Of a stretch of 64,000 nt of DNA, positions 9,111 to 15,901 are shown piece after piece. Source of the stretch: JACVRW01 sp963825345 (lineage in GTDB: Bacteria > Actinomycetota > Thermoleophilia > Solirubrobacterales > Thermoleophilaceae); contig CAWGSQ010000012.1 in assembly GCA_963825345.1 (NCBI GenBank), positions 434,001-498,000 of the forward strand. The letters run 5' to 3'. The position numbers and the translations under genes were made by a program. How positions within the stretch are numbered: the stretch's first letter is position 1; the number at the start of each line of letters is the position of its first letter. Below the pieces are notes generated by a model that did no database searches, was not told the DNA's origin, and saw only the letters and a program-made list of their open reading frames with translations.

Positions 9111-9223
9111 GGGCTGTCGCGACCCTCCTGAAGGGTCTAGGTCGTAGGACTAACGGAGGAAGGACGGGCGGGGAGATGAGCCCGGGCGGGGAAAACGACG
9201 CCCCCGCCGCCCTCGGCGAGGCG

Positions 9224-9229
9224 AGTGTA
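9224..9229 (-). promoter_or_regulatory. Possible dnaA -10 element
   Basis: TACACT on the minus strand, immediately preceded by TG, would start a dnaA transcript with a leader of roughly 110 bases that includes the AGGAGGG ribosome binding site. No convincing -35 is seen. Confidence 0.3.
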
Positions 9230-9354
9230 CACCGGCCCCAATCGCTCCGAGTCGAGCGTCCGGGGGCGGCTCCGCAAAACGCGAGAAAAGCGTCGCGCGC
9301 TCGACCGAACCAGTTGTCGACAGGAACTGCACAGGCGGTGGAGCGCCGATCTTG

Positions 9355-9360
9355 TACCCT
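9355..9360 (+). promoter_or_regulatory. Possible rpmH -10 element (TACCCT)
   Basis: TACCCT, preceded by TG, lies 13 bases upstream of the rpmH ATG, which has no evident ribosome binding site. This fits the TANNNT pattern seen upstream of many genes in the window. Confidence 0.35.
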
Positions 9361-9373
9361 GGCTCGCCAACCC

Positions 9374-9508
9374 ATGAAGCGCACCTATCAGCCCAAGAAG
9401 CGCAAGCGCGCCCGTACCCACGGCTTCCGTGCGCGCATGAGCACCCGCGCCGGCCGCGCTCTTCTGAAGCGCCGCCGCGACAAGGGCCGCAAGCGGCTCA
9501 CCCCCTAA
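9374..9508 (+). CDS. rpmH: 50S ribosomal protein L34
   Basis: 44-residue basic ribosomal protein, starting MKRTYQPKKRKRARTHGFRA and ending KRLTP, a textbook L34. It is the first gene of the rightward rpmH-rnpA-yidD-yidC-jag-rsmG string. The ATG is internal to a longer open frame; the length and conserved N-terminus fix the start. The rnpA start follows 3 bases after the stop. Confidence 0.97.
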   Translation: MKRTYQPKKRKRARTHGFRARMSTRAGRALLKRRRDKGRKRLTP

Positions 9509-9511
9509 CCG

Positions 9512-9901
9512 ATGGCCGACCGTGCGCGTCGAAAGCGCCGCCGGCTATCCCGCAGCGGTGAATTCGAGCGTGTCTATCGCGAGGGACGCTCGCATGCGAG
9601 TCGTCACCTCGTCGTCTATGCGTTTCCGCGCTCGGCCGATGATGAAGCCGAGCCTCGCCTGGGGGTCTCGGTGGGCCGCAAGCTCGGCGGCGCGGTCGAG
9701 CGCACTCGCATGAAGCGCCTGCTGAGAGAGGCTTTCTGGGCGAACTCCGATGGGTTGCGAGAGGGGCACGACTTCGTGATCGTCGCCCGTCCCGCGGCCG
9801 GAGAGCTCGCTCGCGACGGTGGCGAGCAGGCCATCGAGGAGGCCCTGCGCACGGTGCTGGCCGAGGCCGGCCTGGCGGTCGGCGAGGAGCCGCCCGCATG
9901 A
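9512..9901 (+). CDS. rnpA: Ribonuclease P protein component
   Basis: Basic protein subunit of RNase P, which matures tRNA 5' ends together with the RNA subunit. The family signature appears as GRKLGGAVERTRMKRLLRE at about residues 56-74, and the N-terminus RRLSRSGEFERVYREGR is typical. It is 129 aa long with an acidic C-terminal extension. The ATG follows rpmH by 3 bases, and the last codons overlap yidD by 4 bases, so the three genes are coupled. Confidence 0.95.
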   Translation: MADRARRKRRRLSRSGEFERVYREGRSHASRHLVVYAFPRSADDEAEPRLGVSVGRKLGGAVERTRMKRLLREAFWANSDGLREGHDFVIVARPAAGELARDGGEQAIEEALRTVLAEAGLAVGEEPPA

Positions 9902-10155
9902 GCGCGGTACGGACGATTGCCACGGCGCCGGTGCGCTTTTACCAGCGCGCCATCTCACCCGCGATTCCCGCGCGCTGCAAGTACCATCCGAGCTGTTCTG
10001 AGTACGCCGTTCAGGCGGTCCGCCGCTACGGTGTGCTGCGAGGTGTCGTGCTGGCCGCCTGGCGGTTGCTTCGCTGCAACCCCTGGAGTCACGGCGGCGT
10101 GGACTTCGTGGAGGACCAGAAGCTGTTCCGCGCACCGCCCCACGCGCAGCCCTAG
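9898..10155 (+). CDS. yidD: Membrane protein insertion efficiency factor YidD
   Basis: Small (85 aa) membrane-associated protein that assists YidC-dependent insertion. The family core is clear: APVRFYQRAISP, then CKYHPSCSEYAVQAVRRYG with its Cys residues, and RLLRCNPWSHGGVD. It overlaps rnpA by 4 bases (ATGA) and ends 3 bases before yidC, the normal rnpA-yidD-yidC order. Confidence 0.95.
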   Translation: MSAVRTIATAPVRFYQRAISPAIPARCKYHPSCSEYAVQAVRRYGVLRGVVLAAWRLLRCNPWSHGGVDFVEDQKLFRAPPHAQP

Positions 10156-10158
10156 GCC

Positions 10159-11055
10159 ATGTACATCGCAAACGTCCTACAGCCGCTCGTCGACGCCTGC
10201 CAGTGGATCCTGGAGTTCTGGCATGACCTGATTGACTCGAGCGACACGCTCACCGGCAGCTGGGGCATCGCGATCATCCTGATGACCTTCACGGTGCGGC
10301 TGTTCATCCTGCCGCTCACGTTCAAGGGCGTGAAGTCCATGCAGCGGCTGCAGACGCTGCAGCCCGCGATCAAGCAGATCCAGGAGCGCTACAAGGACGA
10401 CAAGCAGCGCATGAACCAGGAGGTGATGGCCTTCTACCAGCGGGAGAAGGTCAACCCGCTGAGCTCCTGTTTCCCGCTGCTTCTCCAGATCCCGTTCTTC
10501 ATCGCGCTGTTCTCGCTGCTGCAGTCGGACTCGTTCCAGGAGGACATCGCCGACAACCCCAGCTTCCTCGCGATCGACAACCTCGCGGAGAACATCACCG
10601 ACCCGGTCCTGCTCGGCGTGGTGATCGTGCTCTACGTCGGAACGCAGCTTGCCGCGAGCGCCGTCACGGCCATCAGCGCCGATCCCACCCAGCGCCGGAT
10701 CATGTTCGCGCTGCCGTTCGTCTTCGTGATCTTCATCGTGAACTTCCCGGCTGGACTGATCGTCTACTGGATCACGACGAACGTCTGGACCATCGGGCAG
10801 CAGCTGCTCGTCAAGAAGCTCTATCCGAAGCCGGAGCCGCTCGACCCGCGGGACGCGGTTCCAGAGGACAAACCTGCGCGCGGGAAGCCTGCGACGGCCG
10901 CGGCCCTCACCGACGGCGGGTCGGGCCCCAAGGCGAAGCCCGCTGCGAAGGCAAAGGGCAAGGCCCAGGCGTCAGGCGACGGGAACGGCGGCCCGACCAA
11001 GGCGCCGCCGGGCTCTCCGCGCAAGAAGAAGAAGCGCTCGGGGCGCCGGCGCTGA
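10159..11055 (+). CDS. yidC: Membrane protein insertase YidC/OxaI
   Basis: Inserts membrane proteins alone or with SecYEG. This 298-aa protein is the short Gram-positive-type form without the large periplasmic domain. The first membrane segment is near residues 35-55 (GSWGIAIILMTFTVRLFILP), followed by the cytoplasmic helical hairpin and further segments including NPLSSCFPLLLQIPFFIALF and IMFALPFVFVIFIVNFPAGL. The C-terminal 60 residues are Lys/Arg/Ala-rich, consistent with a ribosome-contacting tail. It lies between yidD and jag. Confidence 0.95.
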   Translation: MYIANVLQPLVDACQWILEFWHDLIDSSDTLTGSWGIAIILMTFTVRLFILPLTFKGVKSMQRLQTLQPAIKQIQERYKDDKQRMNQEVMAFYQREKVNPLSSCFPLLLQIPFFIALFSLLQSDSFQEDIADNPSFLAIDNLAENITDPVLLGVVIVLYVGTQLAASAVTAISADPTQRRIMFALPFVFVIFIVNFPAGLIVYWITTNVWTIGQQLLVKKLYPKPEPLDPRDAVPEDKPARGKPATAAALTDGGSGPKAKPAAKAKGKAQASGDGNGGPTKAPPGSPRKKKKRSGRRR

Positions 11056-11068
11056 GGCGCGGACCACG

Positions 11069-11758
11069 ATGTCCGTGAGTGAGGAGCCGAGGCCCGAGGA
11101 GCTTGTCGCCGAGGCGGAGGGCGACAGCCTGGGCGAGGCGAAGTGGGCCGCGATGAAGACGCTCGAGGCACGTTTCCCCGGCCTGACGGCCGACTGCGTC
11201 AGCTTCGACGTGGCGGAGGACGCCGATCCGGATCAGCCCACGCGCGTACGTGCGGAGGTGAACGCCGAGGCCTGGCGGGCCGTGGCCGACGAGATCCCGG
11301 AGGAGCCGGCGGAGCGGGTGCGGGCGATCGTGGGCCGCGTGGTCCACGCGCTGGGCCTGAGGGCGACCGTCGACATCGACGAGAGCGACGACGAGATCCG
11401 CGCCACGGTGAACGGCGACGACCTGGGACTGCTGATCGGCAAGCACGGCTCGACCATCGACGCCATTCAGCACCTGGTGTTCCGCGCCGCCTTCCGAGGC
11501 TCCGAGGACCGCAAGCAGGTGATCGTGGACGCCGCCGGCTACCGCGAGCGCCGGGCGGCCGCGTTGCACCGCATGGCGGATCGCGCGGCCGCGGAGGCTC
11601 TCGAGTACGAACGGCCCGTCGAGCTCGAGCCGATGCGCGCCATGGAGCGCAAGGTCGTGCACACGTACCTGAGCGAGCGCGGCGACGTGGAGACGCACAG
11701 CGAGGGAGACGAGCCCGACCGGCGGCTGGTTGTGAGTCCGGTTGAGCGTTTCTCGTGA
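11069..11758 (+). CDS. jag: Jag/KhpB-like RNA-binding protein (KH and R3H)
   Basis: RNA-binding protein usually encoded after yidC (SpoIIIJ-associated; KhpB in streptococci). The 229-aa protein has an acidic N-terminal region, a KH domain with GLLIGKHGSTIDAIQHL at about residues 120-136, and an R3H domain ending with ELEPMRAMERKVVHTYL. The final codons include one arm of a parS-like site, and the stop overlaps the rsmG start region by 17 bases. Confidence 0.92.
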   Translation: MSVSEEPRPEELVAEAEGDSLGEAKWAAMKTLEARFPGLTADCVSFDVAEDADPDQPTRVRAEVNAEAWRAVADEIPEEPAERVRAIVGRVVHALGLRATVDIDESDDEIRATVNGDDLGLLIGKHGSTIDAIQHLVFRAAFRGSEDRKQVIVDAAGYRERRAAALHRMADRAAAEALEYERPVELEPMRAMERKVVHTYLSERGDVETHSEGDEPDRRLVVSPVERFS

Positions 11759-12464
11759 AACGCTTTCCGAGCTAGTCACCCGCCACCGCCTCGGAGCGGC
11801 TGCGGGGGCTCAGATCGAGCGCATTCTGGAGGCTCTGGCCGTCGAGCCAGACCCTCACACCACCATCGCCGACCCTGAAGCAGCAGTCGAGGTCCACGTC
11901 GCGGACGCACTGAGTGGGGTCGAGGTCCCGGAGCTGGCGACGGCACGCCGCATTGCGGATATAGGCGCAGGTGCAGGCTTTCCCGGACTGGCGCTGGCCG
12001 TGGCTTTGCCTCGAGCACAGGTTGACCTCGTGGAGTCGGCGGGGCGAAAGACAGCGGTGCTGGACAGGTTGATCCAGGCGGGCGATGTGTCCAATGCGCG
12101 CTCCATAACCACGCGCGCGGAGGAGCTGGGCGGCGTGCCCGCGGCGCTTGGCGGGGGCCGGGAGGCCTACGATGCGGTCACGGCACGGGCCGTGGGGCCG
12201 CTCGCGCTGCTGGCCGAGTACGCCGCGCCCCTGCTGCGGGAGGGCGGGGTTCTGGTGGCGTGGAAGGGCGCCCGGGACGCCGAGGAGGAGGCCTCAGGCG
12301 CCGCCGCGGCGGCGCAGCTCGGCATGGCGGTGGAGGACGTGCTGCCCGTCAAGCCGTTCCCATCCTCCGAGAACCGCCATCTGCATGTGATGCGCAAGAT
12401 TTCGCCCACGCCGCCCGGCTTCCCGCGCAGGCCAGGGATGGCGCGCAAGCGCCCGCTGGGCTGA
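11742..12464 (+). CDS. rsmG: 16S rRNA (guanine-N7) methyltransferase RsmG
   Basis: SAM-dependent methyltransferase that modifies G527 of 16S rRNA. The SAM-binding motif ADIGAGAGFPGLALAVALP lies at about residues 71-89, followed by VDLVESAGRKTAVLDRL and the motif VTARAVGPLALLAEYAAPLL. The TTG start at 11742 gives LSVSRETLSEL and lies inside the end of jag. Codons 3-7 (VSRET) are encoded by a parS-like site, mirroring the dnaN start. An alternative internal start cannot be excluded. Confidence 0.93.
   Translation: MSVSRETLSELVTRHRLGAAAGAQIERILEALAVEPDPHTTIADPEAAVEVHVADALSGVEVPELATARRIADIGAGAGFPGLALAVALPRAQVDLVESAGRKTAVLDRLIQAGDVSNARSITTRAEELGGVPAALGGGREAYDAVTARAVGPLALLAEYAAPLLREGGVLVAWKGARDAEEEASGAAAAAQLGMAVEDVLPVKPFPSSENRHLHVMRKISPTPPGFPRRPGMARKRPLG
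11747..11762. other. parS-like centromere site 2
   Basis: The 14-base core GTTTCTCGTGAAAC at 11748-11761 differs by one base from the parS core GTTTCACGTGAAAC. It spans the jag stop codon and the first rsmG codons. Together with site 1 it brackets the proposed origin, and it lies within 1 kb of parA. Confidence 0.75.
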
Positions 12465-12615
12465 GAGGCGCCCCGCCCGCCCCGCTGCGCTCTGGTTCCC
12501 GCTGCGGGGCTGACTGGCCACTGGGCGGCGACCGGCGGAGCGGCGCGCCACAGCTCAACGCGCAAAAAGGAACCACCCGTTCGCCCCCGAACGCCTTTCC
12601 GACCGGACCGGACCG

Positions 12616-12621
12616 TACTTT
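12616..12621 (+). promoter_or_regulatory. Possible parA -10 element (TACTTT)
   Basis: TACTTT lies 8 bases upstream of the parA ATG, with no ribosome binding site between them, suggesting a leaderless or near-leaderless parAB transcript. The rest of the 165-base rsmG-parA gap shows no gene. Confidence 0.4.
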
Positions 12622-12629
12622 CAGCCTTG

Positions 12630-13388
12630 ATGGGCACCGTTCTCGCAGTCGCAAATCAGAAGGGCGGGGTGGGCAAGACCACCACCGCGGTCAATCTCGG
12701 CGCCAGCATCGCTGACGCCGGCTACCCCACGCTCCTGGTCGATCTCGACCCGCAGTGCAACGCGACGGTTGCACTTGGACTGCCGAAGGACGGCGGCCCC
12801 AGCGTCTACGACTGTCTCAGCGGGGACCTCACCCTCAGCGCCGCGGCTCTCCCGAGCGGCATCGACGGGCTCGACATCGTGCCGTCCACGCCGGACCTCG
12901 CCGGCGCCAACGTCGAGCTGCCTCGCATCTCCGGATCGGAGACGATCCTGCGCGACCGGCTCGGCAGCGTCCGTGACCGCTACCTGTTCACGCTGCTCGA
13001 CTGCCCGCCATCGCTCGGACCGATCACGGTGAACGCCCTGGTCGCGGCCGACCACGTGATCGTGCCGGTGCAGACCGAGTACTTCGCGCTCGAGGGTCTC
13101 GCCCAGCTGCTCGACACGCTCTCGCTGATCCAGCGCGAGATGAACCCGCGGCTCACGGTCCTCGGGATGATCCTCACGATGCACGACGGGCGCACGCGGC
13201 TCGCGCGCGACGTCGAGCGTGAGGTCCGCGAGCACTTCCCCTCGCTCGTGTTCGACACGGTGGTCCCCCGCAACGTCCGGCTCAGTGAGGCGCCGAGCTT
13301 CGGGCTTCCGGTGCTACGGCACGCGCCCCAGAGCGCCGGCAGCGCCGCGTACCTGAAGCTGGCCAAGGAGGTCGCAGCTCGTGGCTGA
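12630..13388 (+). CDS. parA: Chromosome-partitioning ATPase ParA/Soj
   Basis: Deviant Walker ATPase that moves ParB-parS complexes. The P-loop is NQKGGVGKTTTAVNLG at about residues 8-23, followed by LLVDLDPQCNAT and the Walker B region LFTLLDCPPSLGPI. The 252-aa length is typical. An in-frame TTG precedes the ATG directly; ATG is the better start. The gene overlaps parB by 8 bases. Confidence 0.96.
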   Translation: MGTVLAVANQKGGVGKTTTAVNLGASIADAGYPTLLVDLDPQCNATVALGLPKDGGPSVYDCLSGDLTLSAAALPSGIDGLDIVPSTPDLAGANVELPRISGSETILRDRLGSVRDRYLFTLLDCPPSLGPITVNALVAADHVIVPVQTEYFALEGLAQLLDTLSLIQREMNPRLTVLGMILTMHDGRTRLARDVEREVREHFPSLVFDTVVPRNVRLSEAPSFGLPVLRHAPQSAGSAAYLKLAKEVAARG

Positions 13389-14268
13389 GGCGCAGCAGCG
13401 CGGGATGGGCCGAGGGCTGGCGGCGATCCTGCCGCGCGGCGGCAAGGTCGAAGACGGGCTTCGCGAGATCCCGCCCGACCTGATCCAGCCGAACGCGCGC
13501 CAGCCGCGCCGGACGTTCGACCAGGCACGGCTCGCCGAGCTCGCCGAGTCGATCAGGACGCGCGGCGTGCTCCAGCCGATCGTGGTGCGGCCACTCGCCG
13601 GCGGCAGCTTCGAGCTCATCGCCGGAGAGCGCCGGCTGCGGGCGGCGCAGATGGTGGAGCTCGAGACGATCCCCGCGCTCGTGCGTGACACCGACGACTG
13701 GGAGCGGCTCGACCTCGCGCTTGCCGAGAACATGGCGCGCGTGGACCTCAACCCGGTCGAGGAAGCCCGGGCGTGCGCGATGCTCGTGGACGACCTCGGG
13801 CTGACGAAGCAGGAGGTTGGCCGCCGGGTGGGCCGCAGCCGCGTGGCGATCTCGAATCTCGTCCGGCTGCTCGAGCTTCCCGAGGAGGCCCTCGAACTGA
13901 TCGAGCGCGAGGTCCTGACCGAGGGCCACGGGCGGGCGATCCTGCTCTGCAAGGACCACGCGACCCGGAGACGTCTCGCCCTCGACGCCCGCGACGGCGG
14001 CTGGTCGGTCCGCGAAACGGAGCGGCACGCACGCGAGGCTGAGGGTCAGCCTGAACCTGAGCAGAAGCGATTCACCCGCGAGGTCCATCCCGACCTGGCC
14101 GAGGCGCTCGCAGCGGCGGAGGACACCCTGACCACGGCCTTCGGCCGGCCGGTGAGGGTCCGGCCACGCGGCGACGGCTGCCGCGTGGAGGTCGACTTCG
14201 ACACACCCGGCGATGCCGTCGAGCTCGCCGAGCGGATCCTCTCGCGGGCCCACCTGCGCGCGGTCTGA
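13381..14268 (+). CDS. parB: Chromosome-partitioning protein ParB/Spo0J
   Basis: CTP-dependent DNA clamp that loads at parS. It starts with GTG inside the end of parA. The N-terminal domain has the line LIQPNARQPRRTFDQARLAEL and the CTP-binding GERRLRAAQ motif (about residues 81-89). The central helix-turn-helix is LTKQEVGRRVGRSRVAISNLVRL. A C-terminal dimerisation region follows. The parS-like sites at 7592 and 11747 are the probable targets. Confidence 0.96.
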   Translation: MAEAQQRGMGRGLAAILPRGGKVEDGLREIPPDLIQPNARQPRRTFDQARLAELAESIRTRGVLQPIVVRPLAGGSFELIAGERRLRAAQMVELETIPALVRDTDDWERLDLALAENMARVDLNPVEEARACAMLVDDLGLTKQEVGRRVGRSRVAISNLVRLLELPEEALELIEREVLTEGHGRAILLCKDHATRRRLALDARDGGWSVRETERHAREAEGQPEPEQKRFTREVHPDLAEALAAAEDTLTTAFGRPVRVRPRGDGCRVEVDFDTPGDAVELAERILSRAHLRAV

Positions 14269-14298
14269 CGCTGGCCGGAAGCACGCACGGAGCGCCGC

Positions 14299-14304
14299 TA
14301 CAAT
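14299..14304 (+). promoter_or_regulatory. -10 element of tRNA-Ile
   Basis: TACAAT lies 10 bases before the mature tRNA 5' end, placing a start site just upstream of the tRNA. No clear -35 was found. Confidence 0.45.
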
Positions 14305-14314
14305 CGCTCGTCGC

Positions 14315-14388
14315 GGGCGATTAGCTCAGCCGGTTAGAGCGCGTCTCTGATAAGGACGAGGTCCCTGGTTCGAGTCCAGGATCGCCCA
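14315..14388 (+). tRNA. tRNA-Ile (GAT)
   Basis: A 74-base cloverleaf. The acceptor arm GGGCGAT pairs with ATCGCCC followed by discriminator A. The D-arm contains TTAGCTCAGCCGGTTAGAGC, the anticodon loop CTGATAA carries GAT at 14349-14351, and the T-arm is CCTGG-TTCGAGT-CCAGG. The 3' CCA is not encoded. It stands alone, not in an rRNA operon. Confidence 0.96.
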
Positions 14389-14436
14389 CTGCGATTGTCG
14401 GTCTGGACCCGCGGCGTCGCCCCTTCCCTCCGGCTC

Positions 14437-14442
14437 TAGACT
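14437..14442 (+). promoter_or_regulatory. Possible -10 (TAGACT) of the DUF151 gene
   Basis: TAGACT lies 11 bases before the ATG with no ribosome binding site. The same hexamer followed shortly by TGTCGAA also precedes hemB. Confidence 0.4.
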
Positions 14443-14453
14443 GTCGAAGACCG

Positions 14454-14966
14454 ATGCAGGAGATGGTGATCTACGGCGTCAGCTTCGACATGGTCGGCAA
14501 GCAGCCGATCGTGCTTCTGAAGACCCGCGACGGCAACAAGTTCCTCCCGATTTGGATAGGCCACCCCGAGGCGGCGGCCATCCTGATGAAGCTCCAGGGG
14601 GCCAACACGCCGCGCCCGATGACGCACGACCTGATCAGCGAAATGCTCTCCGAGCTCGAGGTGAACTGCACCCGCGTCGCCGTGACCGAGTTGCGCGAGA
14701 ACACCTTCTACGCGGAGGTCACCCTCCAGCTCAACGGGCGTGAGATCCCGATCGACTCGCGTCCATCCGACGCCCTCGCGCTAGCCGTCCGCACCGGTGC
14801 GCCGATCTTCGCCGCCGAGGACGTGATCTCCGAGTCCGCCATCGAGTTCGAACACGAGGTGGAGGACACCGAGGAGGTCGTCGAGAAGTTCAAGGACTTC
14901 CTCGACAACGTCACGCCTGAGGACTTCGCGGCCGGCGAGGACGGCGAGGAAGAAGAAGATCAGTAG
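14454..14966 (+). CDS. Bifunctional nuclease (BFN, DUF151) family protein
   Basis: A 170-aa protein. Residues 1-130 match the BFN/DUF151 domain: VIYGVSFDMVGKQPIVLLK, LPIWIGHPEAAAI, RPMTHDLISEML and the PSDALALAVRTGAPIF block. Members are reported as DNase/RNase or stress-related proteins, but most bacterial ones are uncharacterised. The C-terminal 35 residues are strongly acidic (EDTEEVVEKF, ending GEEEEDQ). The gene converges on ddl with a 7-base overlap and has its own -10-like element. Confidence 0.88.
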   Translation: MQEMVIYGVSFDMVGKQPIVLLKTRDGNKFLPIWIGHPEAAAILMKLQGANTPRPMTHDLISEMLSELEVNCTRVAVTELRENTFYAEVTLQLNGREIPIDSRPSDALALAVRTGAPIFAAEDVISESAIEFEHEVEDTEEVVEKFKDFLDNVTPEDFAAGEDGEEEEDQ

Positions 14967-15901
14967 GCGGCGGCTCGAGCCGCCGCCAGGTCGACGATCC
15001 GCCCGACCAGCTCGTCGAAGCTGATCCCGGCGGCCTCGGCAGCCTGAGGCAGCAGGCTCGTCTCCGTGAGTCCGGGAATCAGGTTCACCTCGAGCACCGT
15101 GAGCTCGCCTTCGCGGTCGAGCATCAGATCGACCCGGGCGAGGGCCTCGCACCCCAGCAGCTTGTAGGTCTGGAGCGCCAGCTCGTGGGCCCGCGCGGTG
15201 ACATCCGGCGGCAGGTCCGCCGGGCAGATGAAGTCCGTGCGGCCGATCTCGTAGCGCGCCTCGAAGTCGTAGAACTCCTCGTCGCGTGGCACCGCCTCCA
15301 CCACGGGCAGTGCCTCTCCGTCGAGAATCGACACCGCGAGGTCGCGCCCGTCGACGTAGCGTTCGAGGAGCACGCGCGAGTCGTACGAGAAGGCGGCAAT
15401 CAGGGCGGCCGGAACGTCGGCGGCGCTGCGCGCGAACTTGATCCCGAGCGCGGACCCTCCGCTCGACGGCTTCACGACGATCGGGAAGTCGAGCCGCTCC
15501 TCGATCGCCGGCAGCGCGTCGGCAGCGCCGAGCTCGCGGAAGGCTGTCTCGCTGAACGCGAAGAACTCTGGCGTGGGAATCCCGGCCTCGAGCATCAGGT
15601 GCTTCGCGAGCACCTTGTCGGTGGCGCGAATGCACGCGACCACGCGCGACCCGGTGTACGGAATGTCGAGGATTTCGAGCAGCTCCTGGACCGTCCCATC
15701 CTCGCCGTCGCGTCCGTGCATGGCGATGAAGGCGAGGTCCGGGGCGGCGTCACGCAGCCGCTGGATCAGGTCGGCATCCACGTCGATCGCGACGACCTCG
15801 TGGCCGAGGCGGGCAAGCGCGTCCTCGCTTCTCGCGCCGGAGCGCAGCGACACCTGGCGTTCGAGCGAGCGCCCACCCTTGAGGACCGCGACGCGGCTCA
15901 C
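14960..15901 (-). CDS. ddl: D-alanine--D-alanine ligase
   Basis: ATP-grasp ligase making the D-Ala-D-Ala dipeptide of peptidoglycan. The 313-aa protein shows FIAMHGRDGEDGTVQELLE near residue 58, PYTGSRVVA, the ATP-grasp loop VVKPSSGGSALGIKF, and the metal-binding end ALARVDLMLDREGELTVLEVNLIPGLTETS (split here: DLMLDREGEL and EVNLIPGLTETS). The GTG start overlaps the upstream aminotransferase stop by 4 bases (GTGA), so the pair is translationally coupled. Confidence 0.93.
   Translation of the reverse strand: MSRVAVLKGGRSLERQVSLRSGARSEDALARLGHEVVAIDVDADLIQRLRDAAPDLAFIAMHGRDGEDGTVQELLEILDIPYTGSRVVACIRATDKVLAKHLMLEAGIPTPEFFAFSETAFRELGAADALPAIEERLDFPIVVKPSSGGSALGIKFARSAADVPAALIAAFSYDSRVLLERYVDGRDLAVSILDGEALPVVEAVPRDEEFYDFEARYEIGRTDFICPADLPPDVTARAHELALQTYKLLGCEALARVDLMLDREGELTVLEVNLIPGLTETSLLPQAAEAAGISFDELVGRIVDLAAARAAAY

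Larger units (their letters stand above)
9111..9373. other. Candidate replication origin (dnaA-rpmH intergenic)
   Basis: This 263-base gap separates leftward dnaA/dnaN/recF/gyrBA from rightward rpmH/rnpA/yidC/parAB, the position of oriC in many bacteria. One DnaA-box-like sequence, TTGTCGACA, lies at 9314-9322. No cluster of boxes and no obvious AT-rich unwinding element is visible by eye. The alternative is the 124-base dnaA-dnaN gap, where I see no box either. Confidence 0.4.
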
